7,019 bases of DNA from an uncultured Propionibacteriaceae bacterium (GCA_937859105.1 CALMAD010000280.1:1-7019), one strand, 5' to 3'. Counted from the first letter of the stretch, positions 1-6,595 are shown. The notes: generated by a model from the sequence alone, not told the origin. Translations and numbers: made by a program.

Positions 1-132
1 ATTGATCACGAGCGGGCGGACGACCCGCGCGCTCTTGCTTTCCGGCTCCGGCGGACTGCGTCCCAGGAACCCTTGCTGATCGACGGACGACCCCCGCTGA
101 GGACGCCGCCGGCCGCCTCCTACGCGAGCTAG

Positions 133-153
133 CCTGGGCCCGACCCCAGGAGA
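133..153 (+). promoter_or_regulatory. RBS of the first gene, partly inside a 6-bp hairpin
   Basis: AGGAGA at 148-153 lies five bases before the ATG at 159 and sets that start. CCTGGG (133-138) is perfectly complementary to CCCAGG (145-150) across a 6-base loop. The first three bases of the Shine-Dalgarno would therefore be paired when this stem forms. A TAGCCT at 130-135 resembles an actinobacterial -10 box, but I see no convincing -35 upstream. If that were the promoter, the hairpin would sit at the very 5' end of the transcript or be cut by it. The RBS assignment is firm; a regulatory role for the stem is only a guess. Confidence 0.45.
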
Positions 154-158
154 CGACC

Positions 159-518
159 ATGCCCAGAATTCTCGACCTGCTGCCCCTGTTGGCGTTCGCC
201 CTCGGCGTCGCGATCGACGTGACACTGCTGGTGTTCCTGCGGCAGCGCGAACCCGCCGGCTCGCCGGGCGGCACCCCGGCCCGCGCCCGCGCGCCCCGGA
301 CGCCCCTGGTCGCCACGGTCGCCGTACTCGTCGCCCTCGGCCCGTACGTCGCCTTCTGGGCCGTCTCCAACGGCGACCCCGACGTCTGGGACTTCTACCG
401 CACCGCCTCGTTCGTCCCGCTCGTCGTGCTCGGCGTCCTGGGCGCCGTGGTGACGCTCATCGCGTCCCGCTCGTCCCGCGCGTCCCGCTCGTCGCGCCTC
501 CCGCGCGACGCCTCCTGA
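159..518 (+). CDS. Small membrane protein of unknown function
   Basis: The 119-residue product is not recognised. Three hydrophobic segments are visible, at about residues 5-27, 49-70 and 83-101. A Pro/Gly/Arg-rich hydrophilic linker (about 28-48) separates the first two, and a short acidic/aromatic loop (about 71-82, with NGDPDVWDFY) separates the last two. The C-terminal tail is basic and serine-rich and contains the six-residue unit ASRSSR twice in tandem. The ATG at 159 is chosen because AGGAGA lies five bases upstream and the protein begins straight into a membrane helix. The gene stands alone: the next same-strand gene starts 104 bases downstream, with no overlap or coupling. An overlapping minus-strand frame here is Arg/Gly-rich and looks like a compositional shadow. 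Coding status is well supported; function is unknown. Confidence 0.7.
   Translation: MPRILDLLPLLAFALGVAIDVTLLVFLRQREPAGSPGGTPARARAPRTPLVATVAVLVALGPYVAFWAVSNGDPDVWDFYRTASFVPLVVLGVLGAVVTLIASRSSRASRSSRLPRDAS
462..497 (+). repeat. 18-bp tandem duplication inside the first gene
   Basis: Bases 462-479 and 480-497 are two adjacent 18-bp copies that differ at one position (C in the first copy, G in the second). In frame they encode ASRSSR twice, in the basic tail after the last membrane segment. Because the unit is a multiple of three, copy-number change would lengthen or shorten the tail without a frameshift. Confidence 0.75.
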
Positions 519-542
519 CGCCCGGCTGCACATCCTCCCACC

Positions 543-564
543 CGGACCACTCCGTGGGCGTCCG
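543..564 (+). terminator. Weak hairpin after the first gene, possible terminator
   Basis: CGGAC (543-547) pairs with GTCCG (560-564), and CAC (548-550) can stack with GTG (554-556), leaving a 3-base bulge and a 3-base loop. It lies 25 bases after the stop codon at 516-518. There is no T-tract, which is common for actinobacterial terminators but also means the call rests on the stem alone. Confidence 0.22.
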
Positions 565-592
565 TGCGACACCGGTCCGCCGGGAGTAGCGT
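564..592 (+). promoter_or_regulatory. Candidate promoter of the ior-paaK operon
   Basis: GTGCGA (564-569) and TAGCGT (587-592) are separated by 17 bases. TAGCGT fits the TANNNT pattern of actinobacterial housekeeping -10 boxes. The -35 is a one-mismatch version of the TTGCGA/TTGAC-like class. Transcription would start near 599, leaving a short leader of about 25 bases before the ATG at 623. The match is by eye, and the -35 is weak. Confidence 0.28.
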
Positions 593-622
593 CCAGGCCG
601 CAATGAGGCGAAGCGATGACGC

Positions 623-2282
623 ATGACCAAACGACTGTTGAGCGGCAACGAGGCGATCGCTCTCGGGGCGTTCGAGGCGGGCTGCGCGGTGGGCTGCGGC
701 TACCCGGGCACCCCGTCGACCGAGATCATCGAGGCGCTCCACCCCTACGAGGGCGTCTACACCGAGTGGAGCGTGAACGAAAAGGTCGCCCTCGAGGTGG
801 GCCTCGGCGCCTGATACGCCGGGGGGCGCGCTCGTCACCATGAAGCACGTCGGCGTGAACGTCGCGGCGGACCCGCTGTTCACGGCGTCCTAGACCGGCG
901 TGAACGCCGGGCTGGTCGTCGTGACGGCCGACGACCCGTCGATGCACTCGTCGCAGAACGAGCAGGACAACCGCCACTACGCCGTCGCGGCGAAGCTGCC
1001 GATGTTCGAGCCGTCCGACTCCGCGGAGGCCCGCGCGTTCACCCGCGCGGCGTTCGAGCTGTCGGAGACCTTCGACACCCCCGTCTTCCTCCGGACGACG
1101 ACGCGCCTCTCCCACAGCAAGGGCATCGTGGACGCCGACGACGCGGCCGCGCCCGCCAAGCACCCCGTCGGCTTCGCCCGCGACGCGACGAAGTACGTCA
1201 TGATCCCCGCCCACGCGCGCCGGCGGCGCGTCGCGGTCGAGCGCCGCATGGACGCCCTCGCCGCGGCCGTCGAGACCCACCCGGCCAACCGCGTCGAGCA
1301 CGCCGGCCCGGAGCCGGCGCGCGTCGGGGTCATCACGTCGGGCGTTCCGTACACCTACGTCAAAGAGGTGCTCCCGGACGCCGACGTGCTGAAGCTCGGC
1401 ATCGTCCATCCGCTCCCCCGGACGCTCATCAGCGAGTTCGTCGCGAACCACGACGTCACCTACGTCGTCGAGGAGCTCGACCCGGTCATCGAGACGCAGG
1501 TGCGCTCGTGGGGGCTCGACGTCCACGGCAAGGACGTCTTCCCGGCCATCGGCGAGTTCTCCCCCGAGGTGCTGCGCGCTTCGCTTGCCCTGCCCGACGA
1601 GGCCGGCGCGGCGACCGCCCTCCCCGTGCCCCCGCGACCGCCGGGCCTGTGCCCCGGCTGCCCGCACGGCACGGTGTTCGACGCCCTCAAAGCCAAGGGC
1701 ATGCTCGTGTCGGGCGACATCGGGTGCTACACGCTCGGCGTCCTGCCGCCCTATCACGTGATGGACGCCATGGTCGACATGGGCGCGTCCCTCACGATGG
1801 CCCAGGGCATGGACGCCGTGTACCGCTCCCACCAGGGCGAACGCCCCAAGATCGCGGCGGTCATCGGCGACTCCACGTTCGCCCACTCCGGCCTGACGGG
1901 CCTGCTGAACGCGGTCTGGAACCGCGCCGACGGCCTCTTCATCGTCCTCGACAACGGCACGACGGCCATGACCGGCACGCAGCCCAACCCGCTGTCGGGC
2001 GAGCGGATCGGGCGGGAGAACTCCGGCGTCCTCTCCTACCCGCTGCTCGCGCAGGCGGTCGGCATCCCCGCGGAGAACGTGGCGGTCGTCGACGGCAACG
2101 ACGCGGCCGCGATCGGGGCGGCGATCGACGACCTGGCCGACCGCGACGGCGTCCGGCTGCTCGCGGTCGTCGGGCTGTGCATCAAGGCCAAGGAGCTGCG
2201 CAAGATCGGCAAGTACGACGAGAAGCGCGCCTGGCGCGAGCGCGAGCTGGCCGCCGTCGGGTCGGGGGCGCGCGATGAGTGA
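623..2282 (+). pseudogene. iorA: Indolepyruvate:ferredoxin oxidoreductase alpha subunit, disrupted
   Basis: IorA binds thiamine diphosphate and, with IorB, oxidatively decarboxylates arylpyruvates to arylacetyl-CoA, CO2 and reduced ferredoxin in the cytoplasm. The family is clear from [26 protein letters not shown] and [12 protein letters not shown] (623-814), then TMKHVGVNVAADPLF (837-881), DDPSMHSSQNEQDN (930-971), a CPGCPH motif (1650-1667) and a TPP-binding GDS...DN stretch (1866-1955). Three lesions interrupt it: TGA at 812-814, a one-base gain or two-base loss at or beside the G6 run at 821-826, and TAG at 891-893, where relatives have the Tyr of a YTGVN motif. The intact remainder reads from 900 (GTG) to 2282. 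The frame-corrected product is about 553 residues, shorter than the usual 600 or so, because the sequence ends just after LRKIGKY without the C-terminal [4Fe-4S] domain. ATG 623 is chosen because the family N-terminus begins there. The stop overlaps iorB by 8 bases. Family certain; true pseudogene versus sequencing error is undecided. Confidence 0.88.
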
Positions 2283-2866
2283 GCCGTTCAACGTGCTGCT
2301 GGTCGGCGTCGGCGGGCAGGGGGTCGTGCTGGCGTCCGACATCCTGACCACGGCGGCGATGCTGGCCGGTCGGGACGCGAAGAAGTCCGAGATCCACGGC
2401 ATGAGCCAGCGGGGCGGGCCGGTGTTCGCGCACGTCCTGTTCGGCGACGTCGTGCATTCGCCGGTGATCCCGAAGGGGTCGGCCGACGTGTTGCTCGGCA
2501 TGGAACGCATGGAGCTGCTCCGCTGGGCGCCCTGGGCCAAGCCGGACACCGTCGCCGCCTACGTCGCCAAAGACATCGTGCCGACCGGGTGGACGCCTAC
2601 CCTGACGGCATCGACAGCGAGGTCGCGGCGCGGTTCGCCCGGGTGGTGAGCTTCGACTCCAAGACCCTGCGGCCCGCCCGCGTGAGCCCGAAGGTCGCGG
2701 CACGGTGCTGCTGGGGGCGGCGTCCGTCTTCCTGCCGCTGCCGCCGGACGTCTTCGCCCCGGCGATGGAGGGCCTCGTGCCCGACGGCACCCTCGAGATG
2801 AACAAGGCCGGCTTCGCGCTCGGCCGCACCCTCGCCGAGCGAATGCCGGAGGCGTCCCATGCGTAG
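2275..2866 (+). pseudogene. iorB: Indolepyruvate:ferredoxin oxidoreductase beta subunit, two frameshifts
   Basis: IorB is the gamma-type pyruvate:ferredoxin-oxidoreductase domain partner of IorA and helps form the CoA-dependent arylpyruvate-oxidising enzyme. The N-terminus shows the family motif GVGGQGVVLASDIL (residues 11-24) and SEIHGMSQRGGPVFAHV (residues 38-54). The reading frame then breaks twice. Near 2587-2589 a base is missing (ACCGG-GTGGAC; one extra C restores the frame). Near 2697-2701 another is missing (GCG-GCACG; one extra G restores it). The middle piece reads DAYPDGIDSEVAARFARVVS. The last piece, from 2702, reads TVLLGAASVFLPLPPDVF and ends with TAG at 2864-2866. Repaired, it is about 197 residues, a normal IorB length. 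Uncorrected, translation ends at 2649 with a 124-residue truncated product carrying a nonsense Arg/Ser/Thr-rich tail. It overlaps iorA and paaK by 8 bases each, so it was built for coupled translation. Confidence 0.87.
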
Positions 2867-4166
2867 TCGCGAGGCCCAGACCCTGCCGACAGACCGCCTG
2901 CGGGCCATGCAGCTCGACCGCCTGCGCGCGCAGGCGCGCCGGCTGTTCGAGCGCGTGCCGTTCTACCGGGCGCGGATGGAGGACTGCAACGTCACGCCCG
3001 ACGACCTCCGGACGCTCGCCGACATCGCGCGGCTGCCGTTCACGAGCAAGGGCGACCTGCGCGAGACGTTCCCGTGGGGGCTGCTGGCGGTCGACCGGGG
3101 CGAGATCGTCGAGACGCACATGTCGTCCGGCACGACGGGCAAGCCGGTCGTGGACGCCTACACGCGCGGCGACCTGAGTGTCTGGGGGGAGGTCATGGCC
3201 CGGACGCTCGACATGGGCGGCGTGGGCGCCGACGACATCGTCCAGGTGGCGTACGGCTACGGGCTGTTCGCCGGCGGTTTCGGCGCCCACTACGGCGCGG
3301 AGGGGCTGGGCGCCATGGTGATCCCGATCTCGTCGGGCAACACGCACCGGCAGCTGCAGACCATGGCCGACTTCGGGACGACCGCCCTGTGCTGCACCCC
3401 GTCGTACGCCCTCTACCTGGCCGAGTACGCCCGCGAGCACGGCTTCACGGCGTCCGACTTCAAGATCAAGTGCGGGTTCTTCGGCGCCGAGCCGTGGTCG
3501 GACGCCATGCGCACTCAGATCGAGGACGCCTGGGGCATCCGCGCGTACGACATCTACGGCCTCGCCGAGCTGATCGGCCCCGGCGTCGGCTCGGAGTGCG
3601 CCGAGCAGGACGGCCTGCACCTCTACGAGGACCACTTCTACCCCGAGATCGTCGACCCGGAGACGGGCGTCCCGCTGCCCGACGGCGAGAAGGGCGAGCT
3701 CGTGCTCACCGCGCTGACCAGGGAGGGGACGCCGGTGCTGCGCTACCGCACCCGCGACGTCACCTACCTCATGACCGAGCCGTGCCCCTGCGGCCGGACG
3801 TCGCGGCGCATCCACCGGCTCATGGGCCGCGCGCACGACATGCTGATCATCCGCGGCGTCAACATCTTCCCCAGCCAGGTCGAGGAGGTGCTGCTGCGCA
3901 CCCGCGGCGTCGTCGGGCAGTACCAGCTCGTCGTCGACCGGGAGCGCGCGATGGATTCGCTGGAGGTGCGCGTCGAGATGGACGCCGCGATGTTCAGCGA
4001 CGACGTCGGCGACGTCATGGCGTTGGAGCGCCGCATCGAGGCGGAGCTGAAGGGTCAGCTCGGCATCCAGGCGACGTGCGTGCTCGTCAACCCCAAGTCG
4101 ATCGAGCGCAGCGAGGGCAAGGCGAAGCGGATCATCGACCGGCGGGAGGTCACCACCCCTGTCTGA
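2859..4166 (+). CDS. paaK: Phenylacetate-CoA ligase (PaaK family)
   Basis: This ANL-superfamily cytoplasmic ligase uses ATP and CoA to convert phenylacetate, or a related arylacetate, to its CoA thioester with release of AMP and PPi. At 435 residues it has normal family length. The adenylate-forming P-loop is HMSSGTTGKPVV (residues 87-98). IYGLAELIGPGV (232-243) is the PaaK version of the A5 motif. VLRYRTRD (293-300) holds the A7/A8 region, and PCPCGRTSRRIHRLMGRAHD (308-327) carries the family's cysteine pair and leads into the IRGVNIFPSQVEEVL hinge (331-345). The conserved C-terminal lysine segment is EGKAKRIIDRR (419-429). ATG 2859 is supported by GGAGG at 2848-2852 six bases upstream and by its 8-base overlap with the iorB stop. 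In the operon it would recover free arylacetate to the same product that IorAB makes. Unlike its upstream neighbours it is fully open. The exact aryl substrate cannot be read from the sequence. Confidence 0.95.
   Translation: MRSREAQTLPTDRLRAMQLDRLRAQARRLFERVPFYRARMEDCNVTPDDLRTLADIARLPFTSKGDLRETFPWGLLAVDRGEIVETHMSSGTTGKPVVDAYTRGDLSVWGEVMARTLDMGGVGADDIVQVAYGYGLFAGGFGAHYGAEGLGAMVIPISSGNTHRQLQTMADFGTTALCCTPSYALYLAEYAREHGFTASDFKIKCGFFGAEPWSDAMRTQIEDAWGIRAYDIYGLAELIGPGVGSECAEQDGLHLYEDHFYPEIVDPETGVPLPDGEKGELVLTALTREGTPVLRYRTRDVTYLMTEPCPCGRTSRRIHRLMGRAHDMLIIRGVNIFPSQVEEVLLRTRGVVGQYQLVVDRERAMDSLEVRVEMDAAMFSDDVGDVMALERRIEAELKGQLGIQATCVLVNPKSIERSEGKAKRIIDRREVTTPV
4144..4161 (+). promoter_or_regulatory. 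RBS with possible CTG start for the ACT gene
   Basis: GGGAGG (4144-4149) lies at the end of paaK, nine bases before a CTG at 4159-4161 that is in frame with the ACT protein. Starting there gives CTGTCTGA, an 8-base overlap with the paaK stop. This is exactly the geometry of the two other junctions in the operon (ATGAGTGA at 2275, ATGCGTAG at 2859). The start would add 17 residues beginning MSESLLAAGVRAAEARQ. CTG is a rare initiator, so this may be a mutated or miscalled GTG/ATG. The conventional alternative is GTG 4210. Confidence 0.4.
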
Positions 4167-4209
4167 GTCACTGCTGGCGGCGGGCGTCCGGGCGGCCGAG
4201 GCGCGGCAG

Positions 4210-4599
4210 GTGTCGGTGTTCCTGGAGAACGAGCCCGGCATCCTCGCCGAGGTGCTGCACCGGCTCGCGGACGCCGGCGTCAACCTGCACACCATGTCGG
4301 TGGCGGAGACCGAGCGCTTCGGCATCCTGCGGACGATGGTGAGCGACCCGGACGCCGCCGTCGCCGCCCTCGACGAGCTCGGCGTCGTCACGATGGTCGT
4401 GGACGTGCTGGTGGTGGAGGTGCCCAATCGTCCGGGCGGGCTGGCCGAGATCGTCCAGGTCTTCTCGGACGCCGGCGTCAGCGTCCGGTACGTCTACGCC
4501 GAAATGGGCGGGACAGCCGACCGCGCGGTGCTCATCATGCGCCTGAACCCCTCCGAGGGGGCGCTCACCCTGCTGCTGGACGCCGGCGTCCTGGGGTAA
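4210..4599 (+). CDS. Tandem ACT-domain protein, probable amino-acid sensor
   Basis: The product (129 residues from GTG 4210) consists of two ACT domains and little else. The first opens with SVFLENEPGILAEVLHRLAD (residues 2-21). The second opens with VLVVEVPNRPGGLAEIVQVF (residues 66-85). Each has the ACT-typical beta strand, then a Pro-Gly turn at the ligand site, then a helix. ACT domains bind amino acids and regulate metabolic enzymes, and proteins of this build are often encoded beside paaK/ior genes. A role in sensing an aromatic or branched amino acid for this pathway is therefore plausible but inferred. GTG 4210 has only a weak GAGG (4198-4201) upstream and cuts three residues from the usual first strand. 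A CTG at 4159 has a better Shine-Dalgarno and would give 146 residues. It is the last gene of the operon and ends 24 bases before a convergent gene. Confidence 0.85.
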   Translation: MSVFLENEPGILAEVLHRLADAGVNLHTMSVAETERFGILRTMVSDPDAAVAALDELGVVTMVVDVLVVEVPNRPGGLAEIVQVFSDAGVSVRYVYAEMGGTADRAVLIMRLNPSEGALTLLLDAGVLG

Positions 4600-4601
4600 G
4601 C

Positions 4602-4618
4602 CGCGCTCGCCCAGCGCG
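4602..4618. terminator. Short hairpin between convergent genes
   Basis: CGCGCT (4602-4607) and AGCGCG (4613-4618) form a perfect 6-bp GC-rich stem with a 5-base loop. It sits inside the 24-base gap between the stop of the ACT gene and the stop of the leftward response regulator. Because the stem is symmetric it could end transcription from both sides. No T-tract follows on either strand. Confidence 0.35.
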
Positions 4619-4623
4619 CGCCG

Positions 4624-5268
4624 TCAGTCGAGCCCCAGCGCGTGCGCCCGGACGACGATCTGCAGCCGGCTCGACGCGCCGAGCCGGCGCATCAGTTCGT
4701 GCACGGACGCCTTCACGCTCGACTCCGACAGGTGCAGCCGGGCGGCGATGTCGGCGTTGGAGTCACCCTGGCACAGCGCGTCGAGCACCTCCCGCTCGCG
4801 GGGCTCCAGGGCGAGGGCCGGGCTGGCCGCGTCGCCCCTGGTCTGCTCGACCCACCGCGACAGCGGCGCCCCCGAGAGGACGCGCAGCCCGCGGTGCGCG
4901 GCGCGGACGGCCTCGCGGAGCGCCGCCGGCCGGGTGCTCTTGAGCAGGAACCCGACCGCGCCGGCGCGCAGGGCGGCCTGCACGGCGGCGTCCTCGTCGA
5001 ACGACGTGAGCATGAGCACCTGGGTCTCGGGGTGGTCGGCCTTGATGGCCCTCGTGGCGGCGACGCCGTCGAGCACGGGCATCTGCACGTCCATGACCAC
5101 CACGTCGGCGTCCCGCGTTTCGAGGAGGTCGCACGCCTCCCGGCCGTTCTCGCAGGTGCCGATGCACTCCAGGTCGTCGCCCACCGACAAGTAGTCGGCG
5201 AGCGCCTGGAGCACCATCGCGTCGTCGTCGACCAGCAGCACCCGGATGCGCTCGGCCGCCCCGGTCAC
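4624..5268 (-). CDS. NarL/FixJ-family response regulator
   Basis: This 214-residue DNA-binding regulator is phosphorylated by its partner kinase. The receiver domain (about residues 8-124) has the acidic cluster VDDD (13-16), the phosphoacceptor Asp60 in VVVMDVQMP, Thr88 in LMLTS and the conserved Lys110 in GFLLKS. A linker of about 25 residues follows. A LuxR-type helix-turn-helix (about 152-214) shows LEPREREVLDALCQG and IAARLHLSESSVKASVHELM. Start choice: a GTG at 5268 overlaps the kinase stop by four bases (GTGA) and is preceded by GAGGGAG five bases upstream (5274-5280, minus strand). The frame stays open far upstream as an antiframe of the kinase gene, but that extension is not real protein. 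The gene converges on the ior-paaK operon. Its target genes cannot be deduced; the divergent promoter at 6405-6595 is a natural candidate for autoregulation. Confidence 0.93.
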   Translation of the reverse strand: MTGAAERIRVLLVDDDAMVLQALADYLSVGDDLECIGTCENGREACDLLETRDADVVVMDVQMPVLDGVAATRAIKADHPETQVLMLTSFDEDAAVQAALRAGAVGFLLKSTRPAALREAVRAAHRGLRVLSGAPLSRWVEQTRGDAASPALALEPREREVLDALCQGDSNADIAARLHLSESSVKASVHELMRRLGASSRLQIVVRAHALGLD

Positions 5269-6404
5269 AGCGACTCCCTCGCCGGCGCGCTGCGCTGACC
5301 TGCGGCGAGCGGCACGGCGACCCGCGTGATCCAGCGGGTCGAGCCCATGCCCGCGGACGCCGTGCCCCCGAGCGCCTCCGCCCGCTCCTGGATGCCGCGC
5401 AGCCCCAGGGGCTCCTTGCTCGACATCGTCGGAAGCGGGTGCGGCTCGTTCATGAAGACCAGCTCCGCCTCGCGGGCGTCCACCGACACCATCACCGTGC
5501 ACGGCCCGCGCAGATCGCCGTGCTTCACGATGTTCGCGGTCGCCTCGCGCGCGATCTTGCCGAGCGAGTCGGCCACGCTCTGCGGCAGCCCGTCGAGCTC
5601 GCCCTCCTGGCTCAGCGAGACGGTGAACCCGCGCGCCCGCAGGTCGGCGCAGCAGCCGGCCAGCACTTGGTCGAGCGGCTCGAGCTTCCAGCCGGTCTCG
5701 CGCGCGTCGGTGCCGCTGGACGCCGTCCGCAGCAGCCGCAGCATGCCCCGCAGCTCGGCGATGGACTGGTGGCCCGTCTCGATGACGAACTCGAGGTCGT
5801 CGTCGGTGGCGCCGCCGTGGATCAGCGCCCGCTCGCACCGCATCACCATGAGCGACAGCGAATGCGCGACGGTGTCGTGCAGATCGCGGGCCAACGCCTG
5901 CCGCTGCGCGGTCAGCGCCCGCTCGCGCTCGGCCTCGTGCAGCAGCGTGCTGGCCCGCATCGCATACGACACCAGCCACGTGATCGCCAGCAGCACCGAC
6001 CAGAACGTGATCGATGGGACGATCGCCCCCGGGCCGGCCTTGCGATACCCGTCCCACGTCAGCAGGCCGACGAGGATCGCCGAGTAGGCAATCCACGACG
6101 GACGCCGCAGGTCGGCGTCCTCGCCGAGGACGGGCAGCACGGAGGCGAACTGCGCCATACCGCCCCAGCCGAGCGGGGCGACCACCAGGGCCGCGAGCGT
6201 GACGAGGGTGAGGACCTGCCCGACCCGCGTGTGCTTCACCCCGACGATCACGGACGCCAGCACCGCCAAGTCGAGGGCGAGCCCGCCCAGCGGCTCCGCG
6301 TAGGCGAGGGTGGCCACGACCGTCGCGACCGCGATGAGGCCGACCAGCGCGACCAGCAGCGTCTCGCGCGTCAACGTCCGCAGGTGCAGCAACCCCCTCT
6401 TCAT
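5265..6404 (-). CDS. NarL/DesK-type membrane sensor histidine kinase
   Basis: This 379-residue membrane sensor would phosphorylate the response regulator that follows it. The N-terminal half has five to six hydrophobic segments (about 14-36, 39-56, 61-79, 104-117 and 127-148, with a weaker one near 81-93) and almost no extracytoplasmic loop, so the stimulus is probably sensed in or at the membrane. The HisKA_3 dimerisation domain contains the phosphoacceptor His176 in ARDLHDTVAHSL. The ATPase domain shows the N-box REATANIVKHG (Asn291) and the G-box LGLRGIQERAEALGG (333-347). The usual D-x-G-x-G box between them is replaced by VFMNEPHP, with Asn319 in the Asp position, a variant I believe also occurs in other actinobacterial kinases of this class. 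ATG 6404 is chosen because it directly precedes the first basic/hydrophobic stretch; its Shine-Dalgarno is weak. Ligand unknown. Confidence 0.93.
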   Translation of the reverse strand: MKRGLLHLRTLTRETLLVALVGLIAVATVVATLAYAEPLGGLALDLAVLASVIVGVKHTRVGQVLTLVTLAALVVAPLGWGGMAQFASVLPVLGEDADLRRPSWIAYSAILVGLLTWDGYRKAGPGAIVPSITFWSVLLAITWLVSYAMRASTLLHEAERERALTAQRQALARDLHDTVAHSLSLMVMRCERALIHGGATDDDLEFVIETGHQSIAELRGMLRLLRTASSGTDARETGWKLEPLDQVLAGCCADLRARGFTVSLSQEGELDGLPQSVADSLGKIAREATANIVKHGDLRGPCTVMVSVDAREAELVFMNEPHPLPTMSSKEPLGLRGIQERAEALGGTASAGMGSTRWITRVAVPLAAGQRSAPARESL

Positions 6405-6473
6405 AGCAGCAGCCTGCCACGGTGTCCCGACGTTGAGCGGCCGGATTCGCGCTCCGACTGGATCATGCGCCGA

Positions 6474-6511
6474 GAATTGACCAAAAGGACAAACATTGTG
6501 TCTGAAAGTTC
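6474..6511. promoter_or_regulatory. AT-rich island in the divergent intergenic region
   Basis: The 191 bases between the leftward kinase gene and the rightward peptide gene hold no gene. This 38-base stretch is only about 37 percent GC (14 of 38), in sharp contrast to its surroundings, as expected for a promoter/operator region serving one or both directions. A TTGACC at 6477-6482 could be a rightward -35, but I find no acceptable -10 at 16-18 bases. Leftward, TTGTCC and CATGAT (minus strand) are 19 bases apart and weak. The control region is credible; exact promoter elements are not resolved. Confidence 0.35.
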
Positions 6512-6583
6512 GGAACCGGCCCGGCGGGGTCGTCGGGACGCCCGTCCCCTGCCAGGCTGTTCCTCGCCAGAACCACCCCGGTC

Positions 6584-6589
6584 AGGAGG
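6584..6589 (+). promoter_or_regulatory. Consensus Shine-Dalgarno in front of an ACG codon
   Basis: AGGAGG is a perfect anti-SD match. Six bases later comes ACG at 6596-6598, exactly where an ATG would be expected, followed by a frame that encodes a typical signal peptide. No ATG, GTG or TTG in this frame lies at usable spacing. The site fixes the start of the first small peptide gene. Confidence 0.6.
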
Positions 6590-6595
6590 CAGCAG

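Noticed and set aside
12..28. Hairpin GCGGG/CCCGC near the left edge as a terminator
   Set aside because: The stem is only 5 bp with a 7-base loop and there is no identified gene for it to terminate.
1..158. Remnant of an upstream gene at the left edge (frame 1 open to TAG at 130-132)
   Set aside because: Only 43 codons, low complexity and without a recognisable motif; coding cannot be told from chance in such GC-rich sequence. No minus-strand start is visible either.
812..814. TGA in iorA as a selenocysteine codon
   Set aside because: Cys or Sec is not expected at this position in the family, no insertion element is visible, and a frameshift and a second stop follow within 80 bases.
821..830. 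Programmed frameshifting at the G6 run of iorA
   Set aside because: An in-frame stop lies just before the run and another stop lies in the downstream frame, so slippage alone could not produce a full protein.
726..4427. Long minus-strand open frames opposite iorA, iorB, paaK and the ACT gene (726-2549 and 2559-4427)
   Set aside because: Their translations are compositionally biased (Arg/Gly/Val/Asp) with no recognisable domains. They lie opposite convincingly conserved plus-strand genes; this is the usual GC-rich shadow.
4624..6420. A 598-codon open frame on the minus strand spanning the whole regulator and kinase region
   Set aside because: Only its last 214 codons are the response regulator. 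The upstream part is the kinase gene read in another frame, Arg/Ala/Gly-rich and without domain motifs, while the kinase frame has clear H, N and G boxes.
6512..6534. ECF-sigma-like promoter (GGAACC then CGTC) before the first peptide gene
   Set aside because: The spacing of 13 bases between the boxes is shorter than expected for this promoter class, so the match is not convincing.
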